DNA of 64,000 nucleotides from JAWCNN01 sp038848005 (GCA_038848005.1 JAWCNZ010000001.1:105029-169028), one strand, 5' to 3'. Positions 52,197 to 60,290 are shown, counted from the first letter of the stretch. Notes: generated by a model from the letters alone, not told the origin. A program made the numbers and translations.

Positions 52197-52532
52197 ATGG
52201 TTAAGAGTGGAGAAGAGGAGAAGATTAAGCGCATCTTAACAGACCCGAAACTGGCGGCTGTAAAAGCCATGCTTGAAAAAGACCATGCCATAGACTGCAT
52301 TTTCCTGCTTTACCTAAACCGTGGAAAATGGAAAGAAGCCAAGGAGTTCATGCGTGAAAACGGCTTAACCTTAAGCGACGGCACCTTCAGGGCTAGGATG
52401 ATTGAAATTGAAGATTTAGGCTTAGCCAAAGGCGAACGCATAGACCCCCTAAAGAAGTATTATGTCAAAACAGAGTTCGGCGAGAAAGTGGCTAAGCTTC
52501 TGCTGGAATTCTTCGATAAACTTGGCATTTAA
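52197..52532 (+). CDS. Small winged-helix-like protein
   Basis: Protein of 111 residues. The body from DHAIDCIFLLYLNRGKWKEA through FRARMIEIEDLGLAKGERI to YYVKTEFGEKVAKLLLEFF has the pattern of a winged helix (helices, recognition region, strand-rich wing, terminal helix), similar to short archaeal regulators. Exact family not recognised. A TATA-like AATATAAG near 52136 and the inverted repeat at 52101-52128 lie upstream, suggesting autoregulation. Divergent from the S13 operon. Confidence 0.68.
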   Translation: MVKSGEEEKIKRILTDPKLAAVKAMLEKDHAIDCIFLLYLNRGKWKEAKEFMRENGLTLSDGTFRARMIEIEDLGLAKGERIDPLKKYYVKTEFGEKVAKLLLEFFDKLGI

Positions 52533-52624
52533 GCCTTTAGATAAACTAGCAGAAATAACAGTCGCCGCATATTTTGATAGTTATTTTCATCTTGTAAATT
52601 GCGGAAAAGCGTCCCAAACGTGTT

Positions 52625-53005
52625 TTAACCGTTTTCTTTTCGTCTTCTTCCAACATGTTCCTCTAGGATTTGATCAACTGTTTTGGTTTTCAATTTTGGA
52701 AGCACTGATGATTTTTCTATTTCTTTTATATACCAGTCGCGTTCCCTATCGTAATGGATGGCTAGGGCGAATCCAGCTGAGAGTATTGCGAATCCAGTTA
52801 TTGCCAAAGCAAATCCGAAATGGGCTGGTGATACTTGCATGAGTATATATGGAAAATTAAGCCAGCTCTGCTCTCCAGAGGCAATAATTATCGTAAGCAA
52901 TCCGCCAACTAGGAGATTTGCGCCCAAAATCATCACTAGAAAAGCTAAGATTTCGTTGTGTGCGTTTTCCTCAGCTTTGCGGTGCATCCAATCCTCAATT
53001 AACAA
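52625..53005 (-). CDS. Two-helix membrane protein of unknown function
   Basis: Unrecognised protein of 126 residues. Two hydrophobic segments (about 20-43 and 60-84), then a charged cytoplasmic tail (HYDRERDWYIKEIEKS to GRRRKENG). TTG at 53005 follows GGGAG with 6-nt spacing; ATG at 52987 behind GAGGA is an alternative. Upstream lies tRNA-Pro on the same strand. Confidence 0.6.
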   Translation of the reverse strand: MLIEDWMHRKAEENAHNEILAFLVMILGANLLVGGLLTIIIASGEQSWLNFPYILMQVSPAHFGFALAITGFAILSAGFALAIHYDRERDWYIKEIEKSSVLPKLKTKTVDQILEEHVGRRRKENG

Positions 53006-53131
53006 CTTACACTCCCTTCTTCAATAAGCACTAATCCTAAAATAGTGTAAGGTTTACGGCTTACAAATAAAGATTGAAAAACCATTAACCAAGCGGCAAC
53101 CCCTCACATTGTCAAGCAAATAGAAGTGTGG

Positions 53132-53206
53132 TGGGGCTGCCCGGATTTGAACCGGGGTCTAGAGAGCCCGAGTCTCCAAGCCTGGACCAAGCTAGCCGAC
53201 AGCCCC
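53132..53206 (-). tRNA. tRNA-Pro (anticodon CGG)
   Basis: 75-nt cloverleaf read on the minus strand. Acceptor GGGGCTG pairs with CAGCCCC, discriminator A. D stem GGCT/GGCT has terminal G-T pairs. Anticodon stem GGAGA/TCTCT encloses the loop CTCGGGC, giving CGG after U33. T arm CCCGG-TTCAAAT-CCGGG is perfect. No intron; CCA is not encoded. The TATA element at 53232-53237 lies 26-31 nt upstream of the 5' end. Confidence 0.92.
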
Positions 53207-53231
53207 ATAAGTTGTTGTGTGTTCCCTAACC

Positions 53232-53237
53232 TTTAAA
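53232..53237. promoter_or_regulatory. Symmetric TTTAAA element shared by tRNA-Pro and the NrdD-like gene
   Basis: TTTAAA is centred 28 nt from the 5' end of tRNA-Pro on the minus strand. On the plus strand it predicts transcription start near 53261, just before the GAGGGG ribosome-binding site (53266-53271) of the NrdD-like gene. One symmetric TATA box could serve both divergent units. Confidence 0.42.
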
Positions 53238-53278
53238 CCCTTATCTTGCTGATAACTTTATTTGCGAGGGGAAGAGGT

Positions 53279-55489
53279 TTGTCTGTTCCGTATCGTATGC
53301 GTGGGGTTAGGATACTTAAGGCGGTTTCTTCGCCTGTTAGACTGCAGATTTTAAATTTGCTTTTTGATAGGGGTGCGCTTTCTTATAGTGATTTGATAGG
53401 TGCTTTGAAAATGAATCCTAACAGGGATGCTGGGCGTTTTGCTTATCACTTGAAGTTTTTGTTGAAAGCAAATTTGGTTGAGGCGGATGTGGAAGCCAAA
53501 AAGTACTGTTTAACTGAGCTTGGTAAGATGGTTATTGATGTTGTAGACAGTATTGAAAAGAAAGCTTTTAAACCCAAAAGAATGCTTGTACGGACTTCCA
53601 GCTTTACTTTGGAGGAGTTTGATGTTAACAAGATAGCAAATTCACTTGTGAAAGAGGCGAAGATGCCCGCTGATTTGGCGAGGAAGGTGGCCAAAGAAGC
53701 GGAAAAACGGTTAGTCAAATCGAAAACGAAGTATCTGACAGCTCCGCTTGTGAGGGAAGTGGTAAACGCAATTTTAATCGAGAAAGGCTTAGAGGAATAC
53801 CGCCACAAACTTGCACGTTTAGGGCTTCCCGTTTACGATGTAGGGGCGCTTATTAACTTGAAAAGTGAGAATCCTCACGAAATGATTTCGGTTCATGAAA
53901 AAGTAGGGGAAATGGTTTTGAAGCAATATGTGCTTCTAAACGTTTTTCCACGGGATATCGCAGATGCGCATTTTTCTGGTGCATTGCACATTAATGGGTT
54001 GGGTTCATGGATTTTGAAGCCCAGCGAGGTGATGCATGACTTAAGGTTTTTCTTTCAGAACGGCTTAAACTTGGATGGAACAGATGCCTTTAAGCTTTTT
54101 TGTCCTCCACCTCAAAATTTGAATTCGGCTTTATCCCTAACCTTCAACGTTCTCTTACATTCCTCTAAAGAAACTGGCGAAATGCAAACACTTGAATATT
54201 TCAATGTTTTTCTCGCCCCTTTCGTGAAAGGCTTGGCGCCATCTGAAATAAAAGAGACTTTACGCCAGTTCATTTTCAATTTAAATCAGCATATAAAAGT
54301 TTCTTTGGGCTTGGAGCTTAAAATTCCAGATTTTTTGGCGGATAAGCAAGCATTTGGGTTTTCTGGAAAAACGGATGGCAATTATGGAAGCTTTAGCGAG
54401 GAAAGCCAACTTTTAGCGATGCTTCTTTTAGATGTATTTGCCGAAGAAAGTATGCGCAAGCCATTGTTTAATCCAAACATCATTTTTAAAATACGTCCAG
54501 AAACTTTTGCGGATGAAAAGGCTAAAGAAATTCTTTTGAAGGCTTACCAGCTGGCTTCTGAGCGTGGCATGGTATACTTTGCCAATCTTTTAGAAAAAGA
54601 GCGAATGCATTCTGTTTTTTCTGCGTCTGGGTTTAGGCTTAAAGCGAATTTAAGCGGAGACTGGGAAATTGACACATTGCGCACCGGCAACAGGGCGCTT
54701 ATAACCCTCAACATGCCCAGAATAGCCTATGAATGCGAAGGCGACGAAACAAAATTTTTTCAGACATTGAAGGAGAGGCTTGAACTGGCGACTCGTGCCC
54801 TAGAAATTAATTACAGAGCCCTAAAAATGCATGGTAAGAGTTTGCTTCCGTTTTTGATGCACGCTGTCAATGGCGACCAGTATTTTAGGCTTGAAAGTTG
54901 TTCTGGCATTGTAAATTTGGTGGGGTTGAAGGAGGCTGTTGAAGCCTTTTATGGCGGAAAAGTCGGCGAAAACGAGAAGGTTTTGGAGTTTGCTTTGGAA
55001 ATTGCACAGAACATTGTTGAGTATCTGCATAATGTTGGTGGGAAACGTGGAAAACGCTTGTTTACGGCTGTTTTGCCTGATTTTGAGGCTTCTGAGCGGT
55101 TAGCCCAGCTGGACATTGAAAGGTTTGGCGTGGCGAAGGTTCGATACTCGGGAACAAGGGAGAAACCGTTTTATTCAAAAATGGGTAAACTAGCCCTTCA
55201 TAATGGAAAGGTTGATTTGGAATTTTTGAAGTTTGAAAATATAATGCAAGAGCTTTGTTCTGGTGGAAGCCTAACGGTTGTAGAGCTTGGAGAAGCCGAT
55301 TACAAACCAGAGGAACTTGCCCTCTTAACCAAACAGCTTTTTGAGGATTACAAAATAGCTTTTCTAACTTATGACCGTAAGCTAACTTATTGTGCAAACT
55401 GCCGTAAAAGCTGGTTTGGATTTTTGCACAAATGTCCCTCTTGTGGCGTAATAAACACATTAACATACTTCAACATGTTTGCGTTGTAA
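53279..55489 (+). CDS. HTH/ATP-cone/NrdD-like fusion, apparently catalytically inactive
   Basis: Protein of 736 residues. An ArsR-type winged helix (about 8-75; ILKAVSSPVRLQILNLLFDR, FAYHLKFLLKANLVEADVE) is fused to an ATP cone (about 95-190) and an anaerobic ribonucleotide reductase (NrdD)-like domain. Where NrdD has the thiyl Cys (xCRxx), this reads SGFRLKANLS; the HDL motif is VMHDLRFFF without the preceding Cys. After the zinc site CANC...CPSC the protein ends VINTLTYFNMFAL, without the RxxGY glycyl-radical motif. This suggests a nucleotide-sensing regulator, not an enzyme. TTG at 53279 is supported by GAGGGG and promoter position. Confidence 0.75.
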   Translation: MSVPYRMRGVRILKAVSSPVRLQILNLLFDRGALSYSDLIGALKMNPNRDAGRFAYHLKFLLKANLVEADVEAKKYCLTELGKMVIDVVDSIEKKAFKPKRMLVRTSSFTLEEFDVNKIANSLVKEAKMPADLARKVAKEAEKRLVKSKTKYLTAPLVREVVNAILIEKGLEEYRHKLARLGLPVYDVGALINLKSENPHEMISVHEKVGEMVLKQYVLLNVFPRDIADAHFSGALHINGLGSWILKPSEVMHDLRFFFQNGLNLDGTDAFKLFCPPPQNLNSALSLTFNVLLHSSKETGEMQTLEYFNVFLAPFVKGLAPSEIKETLRQFIFNLNQHIKVSLGLELKIPDFLADKQAFGFSGKTDGNYGSFSEESQLLAMLLLDVFAEESMRKPLFNPNIIFKIRPETFADEKAKEILLKAYQLASERGMVYFANLLEKERMHSVFSASGFRLKANLSGDWEIDTLRTGNRALITLNMPRIAYECEGDETKFFQTLKERLELATRALEINYRALKMHGKSLLPFLMHAVNGDQYFRLESCSGIVNLVGLKEAVEAFYGGKVGENEKVLEFALEIAQNIVEYLHNVGGKRGKRLFTAVLPDFEASERLAQLDIERFGVAKVRYSGTREKPFYSKMGKLALHNGKVDLEFLKFENIMQELCSGGSLTVVELGEADYKPEELALLTKQLFEDYKIAFLTYDRKLTYCANCRKSWFGFLHKCPSCGVINTLTYFNMFAL

Positions 55490-55493
55490 AATG

Positions 55494-56414
55494 CTATTTT
55501 ATGGCGCCTAGTACTAGGGCTAGAAGTGCCATTCTGATAACTACGCCGTTCCAGACTTGCTGGAAATAGCGTGCATGCGGTGTGTTATCAACTTCGGCGG
55601 CTATTTCGTCAACCCTTGGAAGCGGATGGAGAATTATCAAGTCTTTTTTGGCTTCTTTTAAAGTTGCCAAATCTATCCTATAAGAGCCTTTCACCTTGGC
55701 GTATTCAGCTGGGTCTGGAAACCGTTCTTTCTGTATTCTTGTAACGTATAAAACGTCTATGAGCGGGATTATTTTTTCGAGGCTTGTTTTTTCGGTTACG
55801 GGTATTCTCTCCTTTATTGCTTGTAGAACCTCCCGTCGCATTTTTAGGACTTCTGGCGAAACTAAATATAGTTCAACGTTGAACAGGGAAAAGGCATAAG
55901 CAAGCGAGTGGACAGTTCTTCCATATCTTAAATCGCCTACCAAGGCTATTTTTAACCCGTCAATTCGCCCCTTTTCCTTAACTATTGTGTATAGGTCCAG
56001 CAAAGCCTGTGTGGGATGCTCCTCAGCTCCGCTTCCCCCATTAATTATCGGCACTTTTGCAAATTCTGCGGCAAGCCTCGCTGCGCCTTCCAGCGGATGC
56101 CTCACAACAATAACATCCGCATAATTCTCTACTGTGCGCACTGTGTCGGCAAGGTTTTCACCCTTCCTAACTGAGGCGATTTCCGCTTCTGCAAAGCCTA
56201 TAGTGGAGCCGCCGAGCTTTTGCATTGCCGCTTCAAAGCTTAAACGTGTGCGTGTGCTCGGTTCAAAAAACAATGTTGCAAGAATTTTGCCCTTAAGCAT
56301 GTCTGAACCTTTTTTGGCTAGGGGTTCCATGGCTTGTGCAATCTTCATTATATAATCAATTTCTTCACGGGAAAAATCCCTAAGCGATATTATGTCTCTG
56401 CCTTCAAACTCCAA
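55494..56414 (-). CDS. pyrB: Aspartate carbamoyltransferase catalytic subunit
   Basis: First committed enzyme of pyrimidine synthesis, 306 residues. Carbamoyl-phosphate motif FFEPSTRTRLSFEAAMQKLG (about 46), VVRHPLEGAARLAAEF, and aspartate-binding HPLPRVDEI (about 260) are intact. TTG at 56414 (MEFEGRDIISLRDFS) matches the archaeal family start; an in-frame start four codons upstream is less likely. The regulatory subunit lies divergently about 750 nt away, not in the usual operon. Confidence 0.94.
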   Translation of the reverse strand: MEFEGRDIISLRDFSREEIDYIMKIAQAMEPLAKKGSDMLKGKILATLFFEPSTRTRLSFEAAMQKLGGSTIGFAEAEIASVRKGENLADTVRTVENYADVIVVRHPLEGAARLAAEFAKVPIINGGSGAEEHPTQALLDLYTIVKEKGRIDGLKIALVGDLRYGRTVHSLAYAFSLFNVELYLVSPEVLKMRREVLQAIKERIPVTEKTSLEKIIPLIDVLYVTRIQKERFPDPAEYAKVKGSYRIDLATLKEAKKDLIILHPLPRVDEIAAEVDNTPHARYFQQVWNGVVIRMALLALVLGAIK

Positions 56415-56557
56415 ACTTACACCCAAACAAATCTATGCAACTCATAAATAACTTTTTTACGAGTTAAATTTGACCCCTGAAAGTATTTCATCCGTTTAGC
56501 TTGAAGTACATGTTGTCCTATTTCATTTATAATATTAAGTTCATGAATGAACAAAAA

Positions 56558-56737
56558 TTATGGAATAATGCTATAGTGTGTAAGTATTGCCCAAATTAAA
56601 GCGATTAGCGTTATAATTGCGCCAACTTTTTCCCAGTTTATCTTATTATGTCCATTGGAACGTTGATTCTTTCTGTATCCACTGAAATACGGATCAATAT
56701 AGAGAGGCAGTATAATAGATGAGAACCCCCAATCCAT
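56558..56737 (-). CDS. Hypothetical small protein with one C-terminal membrane helix
   Basis: ORF of 59 residues from ATG 56737, or 69 from TTG 56767. The polar middle GYRKNQRSNGHNKINWEK is followed by a membrane helix (VGAIITLIALIWAILTHYS) at the C-terminus, a tail-anchored layout. No ribosome-binding site is obvious. It lies in the interval between pyrB and pyrI. The clean hydrophobic helix favours a real gene, but support is weak. Confidence 0.38.
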   Translation of the reverse strand: MDWGFSSIILPLYIDPYFSGYRKNQRSNGHNKINWEKVGAIITLIALIWAILTHYSIIP

Positions 56738-56788
56738 ATAAGGTAGGATCGTGATTAAGGGTTCCAATAGCTGAGAAAATTAGGGAAC

Positions 56789-57055
56789 TTAACATAAAAA
56801 TACTAAAAGACTTTTTGTTGGAGGTTGAAACGGGATCTTTCGGCGAATACCATGGTTATCATAGTAGATGTATAAATATGTTAACAATGTTAACAAGAAT
56901 GTTAATAGAAAAGGGAATATAATGTGCGAGATCCAATTAACGTTCATGTAATATATATGGGATTTCTCTTGCGGGTTGATTATAAAAAGCTGGAACCCGC
57001 CATAAAATATCATAAAAAGTGTAATAACCATAGCCGTAAACGTTGTTCTCTTCAT
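56789..57055 (-). CDS. Hypothetical two-helix membrane protein
   Basis: ORF of 88 residues from ATG 57055. Two hydrophobic helices (about 6-22 and 42-65, separated by a polar loop with NPQEKSH) and a basic C-terminus. The reading frame continues upstream, but that part is antisense to the pyrI start and is not used. No family recognised and no clear ribosome-binding site. Lies beside another small membrane ORF between pyrB and pyrI. Confidence 0.42.
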   Translation of the reverse strand: MKRTTFTAMVITLFMIFYGGFQLFIINPQEKSHIYYMNVNWISHIIFPFLLTFLLTLLTYLYIYYDNHGIRRKIPFQPPTKSLLVFLC

Positions 57056-57167
57056 TGATAGAACTAATGAGTTACCGTATCTTTTAAAAGCATTTTTGCG
57101 GTGGGTATTTTGTGTTCTAGGCAATTTTTTATAAAGTGGGGAATAATACCTCTTTGATGGGTTTCGC

Positions 57168-57632
57168 ATGAGTGAGAAGACTCTGCATGTTTCTAAGATT
57201 AAGGATGGCACCGTTATAGACCACATCACCGGCGGTCACGCTTTGGACGTTGTTAAAATTTTGGGGATAACTGGACGTGAAAAGGGAATAGTCACTATCG
57301 CCATGAATGTGCCTAGCAAACGCTTCAAAATAAAGGACATAGTTAAAATTGAAGGTAGAGAGTTGAACCCCCAAGAAGTGCATAAAATTGCTTTGTTGGC
57401 TCCTCACGCCACAATTAACATCATTCGGGATTATAATGTTGTTGAGAAACAGCGTGTTCAACTGCCAAAGGTTGTCGAGGGCATTGTTAAATGTGTTAAT
57501 CCTGCTTGTATAAGTAATAGTAACGAACCTGTGCAGGCTAAATTTTATGTTGAAAGTGAAGACCCATTGTTGTTGAGGTGTCATTATTGTGGGTATATTA
57601 TCGAAAAGAGGGATTTGCTTCAGCAGTTCTAG
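57168..57632 (+). CDS. pyrI: Aspartate carbamoyltransferase regulatory subunit
   Basis: Allosteric subunit of 154 residues. N-terminal nucleotide-binding domain (VSKIKDGTVIDHITGGHALD, then KIEGRELNPQEVHKIALLAP) and a C-terminal zinc domain with CVNPAC (about 109-114) and CHYCGY (about 138). All four zinc cysteines are present, so it should bind PyrB. Divergent from pyrB, with two small membrane ORFs between them on the pyrB strand. Confidence 0.94.
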   Translation: MSEKTLHVSKIKDGTVIDHITGGHALDVVKILGITGREKGIVTIAMNVPSKRFKIKDIVKIEGRELNPQEVHKIALLAPHATINIIRDYNVVEKQRVQLPKVVEGIVKCVNPACISNSNEPVQAKFYVESEDPLLLRCHYCGYIIEKRDLLQQF

Positions 57633-57692
57633 AATGGTTTATTCGGTTTTTTAGATAATGCTTATATCGTAATAATTCGTATTTTCAAAGTA

Positions 57693-57727
57693 GATATGTC
57701 ATAAAAAATACATATCGTACACGTGTA
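57693..57727. promoter_or_regulatory. Paired dyads upstream of a small membrane zinc protein
   Basis: GATATGT (57693-57699) and ACATATC (57710-57716) form perfect 7-bp arms with a 10-nt spacer. The perfect 10-bp palindrome TACACGTGTA follows at 57718-57727. They end 29 nt before the ATG at 57757, about where transcription should begin. An operator is the simplest reading. Confidence 0.4.
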
Positions 57728-57756
57728 GAACACAAATACACAAAAAGGGGCGAAAA

Positions 57757-58053
57757 ATGTTCGAAACACTCGAAATCCTTGTGTTCACGTCATGGACGCT
57801 CCTAATCAGCTACGCAACATGGTACTTCACATCAGCAAAACACTACGCTCCGCTAACCAAAAACGAAGCAGAAATCCTATGGAAAATCCACAAACAAAAC
57901 GGAAACTGCAATGGCAAAAAATGGCAAGCAATAACACGCCATGGCAAAATGATAGGGTTCAAATGCGAATGCGGATACAAACACACACAAAAACGCCCAA
58001 TAATAGCCAACACACCAGCACCCACACATCCACAAACCACCATACTCGAATAA
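57757..58053 (+). CDS. Small membrane-anchored protein with Cys pair
   Basis: Protein of 98 residues. A single N-terminal membrane helix (about 5-27) is followed by a cytoplasmic segment with CNGKKWQAITRHGK and FKCECGYKH, giving three Cys plus His that could bind a metal. The Pro/Thr-rich tail is disordered. GGGG lies 6 nt upstream of the ATG. Function unknown. Preceded by paired dyads at 57693-57727. Confidence 0.6.
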   Translation: MFETLEILVFTSWTLLISYATWYFTSAKHYAPLTKNEAEILWKIHKQNGNCNGKKWQAITRHGKMIGFKCECGYKHTQKRPIIANTPAPTHPQTTILE

Positions 58054-58091
58054 AGAGTCTCCCTAACCCTACCCCCAATGTTTAAAATAAA

Positions 58092-58181
58092 ATGAAAATT
58101 GCAGATTTTGAAGTTCGGGACACACGCTTTCAGATTCCTCCAAATGTCGTCGTCAGAAAACCCGCAAAAAACAACATTTAA
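58092..58181 (+). other. 29-codon ORF, possible truncated gene start
   Basis: ATG to TAA reading MKIADFEVRDTRFQIPP and 12 more residues. The opening resembles the N-terminal strand of enolase-superfamily dehydratases, but the reading stops before any domain could form and no continuation was found in other frames. It may be a decayed gene start or chance. Confidence 0.2.
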
Positions 58182-58192
58182 ACCACCCAAGC

Positions 58193-58224
58193 GTTGTTGT
58201 TATTTTTACCCTAAAAACAACAAC
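58193..58224 (-). terminator. Hairpin downstream of tRNA-Asn
   Basis: GTTGTTGTT (58193-58201) pairs with AACAACAAC (58216-58224), with further A/T pairing inside. On the minus strand it lies 17 nt beyond the 3' end of tRNA-Asn and includes a T-run, so it may terminate or punctuate that transcript. Confidence 0.4.
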
Positions 58225-58240
58225 ATTTACACGGGAGAAG

Positions 58241-58314
58241 CGCCGCCGGTAGGACTTGAACCTACGACCGACTGGTTAACAGCCAGCCGCTCTACCGAAC
58301 TGAGCTACGGCGGC
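58241..58314 (-). tRNA. tRNA-Asn (anticodon GTT)
   Basis: 74-nt cloverleaf on the minus strand. Acceptor GCCGCCG pairs with CGGCGGC, discriminator G as expected for Asn. D arm GCTCAGTTCGGTAGAGC, anticodon stem GCTGG/CCAGT with loop CTGTTAA giving GTT, T arm GTAGG-TTCAAGT-CCTAC. No intron; CCA not encoded. TATA box at 58341-58348. Confidence 0.95.
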
Positions 58315-58340
58315 ACATGGTGTTTTGAGTTTTCCCGTGA

Positions 58341-58348
58341 TATTTAAA
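58341..58348 (-). promoter_or_regulatory. TATA box of tRNA-Asn
   Basis: TTTAAATA on the minus strand lies 27-34 nt upstream of the tRNA-Asn 5' end, the standard archaeal spacing. Confidence 0.55.
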
Positions 58349-58360
58349 TTTTAGTTATTT

Positions 58361-59845
58361 TTATGTTTTTATTCCAGATTTTTCAGCTTTATACCTTATC
58401 GTAGCTACAAAAATTCTGTAAAGGGTTTGCAAAAATTTTGCGTACCATTTTCCTGCGAATGCCAAGTCAATTAGGCTGTTTATCCAGTAAAAGTCGTGTT
58501 TTAGGCATTTGATTAGAATTTCCCTGTGAAGCCTATTCATCTCTGTTTCTTTGAACCAATCTTCGCTTTTTAGTTTGCCCATTGGAACAAAAAATAACGG
58601 TACTATTAAGCTTCTAATTTTTTTCAAGTCATCCAGTAATTCGATGGTTTTGATTAAGTCTTCTTCTGTTTCCTCTGGAACGCCTACTATTAATGTGCAA
58701 GCTGGAATAAGCCTATAATCATGCATTAAACCCATGCCAGTGCGGACGATTTCCGGCCATTCTTCAGCTTTGAATGGATGTGCTTTTGCTGGCATAATTT
58801 TTTTGGCAAGTTCCGCCGAGCCTGTTTCAATGCCGACTTCTGCGCCCCACCATGGTTGTTTTTGTTGTATGATTTGGGAGAGTTCAGCGAAAAGCTTTGG
58901 TTTGGCGGCTACAGCCGCAAGGGAGCAGTGACTCCACCCTATGCTCCCACATCTCTTCAAAACCAGTTCATGAAGCTTCAAAAGTTTTTCACCGTTTGGC
59001 AAAGTGTTCTTGGAGCCGTACAGCATAACATCTTCTGCATGTAAACAAGCTAGGTTCATGCCTGCCCTAGTGTTAATGGCGATTTCCTGCAGTATCTTCT
59101 CGTATGGATACCACCGCAGAGGCCTTAGCGTTACACTGCAAAATTCGCAACCTCGACAGCATCCGCGTCCAATTTCCACCAAACCATTAATGGAAGGATT
59201 TACTATGTTTGGTATCTCCTCCAAGCTGGGTATCTCTTTAACGTCAACTTCATAGTATTTGGGGAGGCTTTCGCCGTTGAGTGCAGCGTGGAAAATTTTT
59301 CCAACAACTTTTTCGGCTTCTCCGTCGATTATGCAGTCTATTCCATACTTTTCAACAAACTTTGGTCTGTAACGGAATTGCCAAACGCCTGGACCGCCGA
59401 CAATGATTTTTAATCCATGTTTTTTGGCTTGTCTTATTTCTCGACTGCCCAGCAAAGCGCGAAATTTTTGCGCTAGAAAAGGCTCTTTTTTAAGTATTGA
59501 AGCGAAGGTGCTTGAGGCTGGTCCTAAACCAAACGGGTCCATGACATGTATGCCTAAAACCTTTGCTTGGTTAATGTATTTCTTGAGGTGGGTCGGCGCA
59601 ACAGTTAGCACATCAAAGCCTTCGCTTAAAAGTTGAGCCTCAATCTTTCTCAGTCCATAGGGCGCCGCTTTTGGTATGCCATTTTCAGTTTTAATCGGCG
59701 GGAAAAAAAGCCATTGGTAAAGCCAGTCTGGAATAACATTTGGCGGAGCGCATGTGCCGAAACCTACGAATTCATTGTGATGGTATTCACTCATTAACGT
59801 TCGGTCAGCCGTCAACAGCACTTTTCCGCTTGATTTCCCATGCAA
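58361..59845 (-). CDS. B12-binding-type radical SAM protein
   Basis: Protein of 494 residues. An N-terminal cobalamin-binding-like region (about 60-190; KIEAQLLSEGFDVLTVAPTH, KIIVGGPGVWQFRYRP, IIDGEAEKVVGKIF) precedes the radical SAM core with the cluster motif CCRGCEFC (about 229), a CxxxCxxC arrangement. GAEVGIETGS and CTLIVGVPEETEEDLIKTIE are the conserved barrel segments. The B12 His motif is not evident, so cobalamin binding is uncertain. Substrate unknown. TTG start at 59845. Confidence 0.82.
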   Translation of the reverse strand: MHGKSSGKVLLTADRTLMSEYHHNEFVGFGTCAPPNVIPDWLYQWLFFPPIKTENGIPKAAPYGLRKIEAQLLSEGFDVLTVAPTHLKKYINQAKVLGIHVMDPFGLGPASSTFASILKKEPFLAQKFRALLGSREIRQAKKHGLKIIVGGPGVWQFRYRPKFVEKYGIDCIIDGEAEKVVGKIFHAALNGESLPKYYEVDVKEIPSLEEIPNIVNPSINGLVEIGRGCCRGCEFCSVTLRPLRWYPYEKILQEIAINTRAGMNLACLHAEDVMLYGSKNTLPNGEKLLKLHELVLKRCGSIGWSHCSLAAVAAKPKLFAELSQIIQQKQPWWGAEVGIETGSAELAKKIMPAKAHPFKAEEWPEIVRTGMGLMHDYRLIPACTLIVGVPEETEEDLIKTIELLDDLKKIRSLIVPLFFVPMGKLKSEDWFKETEMNRLHREILIKCLKHDFYWINSLIDLAFAGKWYAKFLQTLYRIFVATIRYKAEKSGIKT

Positions 59846-59951
59846 ATGTATGCTTCCTATGCTTCCTTCAAATATTTATTTCTAAAACATTTAGATTTTG
59901 ATATATACGATTTCACTTAAAATTTGCGGTGTACACAACCCTTACCATAAA

Positions 59952-60290
59952 CTATGAAGAATTTTCTCTTTTTTCAACCAAACCCGTAAGAATTTCTCTG
60001 AGTGGCTTGCTAAATATCTCACGCGCTCTTTTTAGGAGATTCTCCCCATTGCTTGTTAGAGAGTAACATTTTATCTTGCGCTTGCCTTTCCCAATCCAAT
60101 TTGAAACTGCAAACCCATCCCTTTCCAACTTGTGGAGGAAGGGATAAACTATGCTCGGCTTTAGTTTGCGTCCAGTCAACTTCTTAAACTCAAGAATAAG
60201 CTCATATCCATGTCTGGGCTTCCGTGACAAAAGCCAAAGTATAATTGGCTTTTCAAGACTGCGCAGAAACGCATCATAAGCGTTAACCAT
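59952..60290 (-). CDS. PadR-family transcriptional regulator (minus-strand copy)
   Basis: Winged-helix regulator of 112 residues. LEKPIILWLLSRKPRHGYEL, then LKPSIVYPFLHKLERDGFAV with the recognition helix, and GKRKIKCYSLTSNGENLL as the wing are PadR signatures; the C-terminal helix is short. A TATA-like GAAATATAAACC on the minus strand (60310-60321) suggests leaderless transcription from the ATG at 60290. Divergent from a paralogue 119 nt away. Confidence 0.86.
   Translation of the reverse strand: MVNAYDAFLRSLEKPIILWLLSRKPRHGYELILEFKKLTGRKLKPSIVYPFLHKLERDGFAVSNWIGKGKRKIKCYSLTSNGENLLKRAREIFSKPLREILTGLVEKRENSS

Noticed and set aside
57129..57584. 151-codon minus-strand ORF opposite pyrI
   Set aside because: Asn/Phe-rich shadow of pyrI with no motif.
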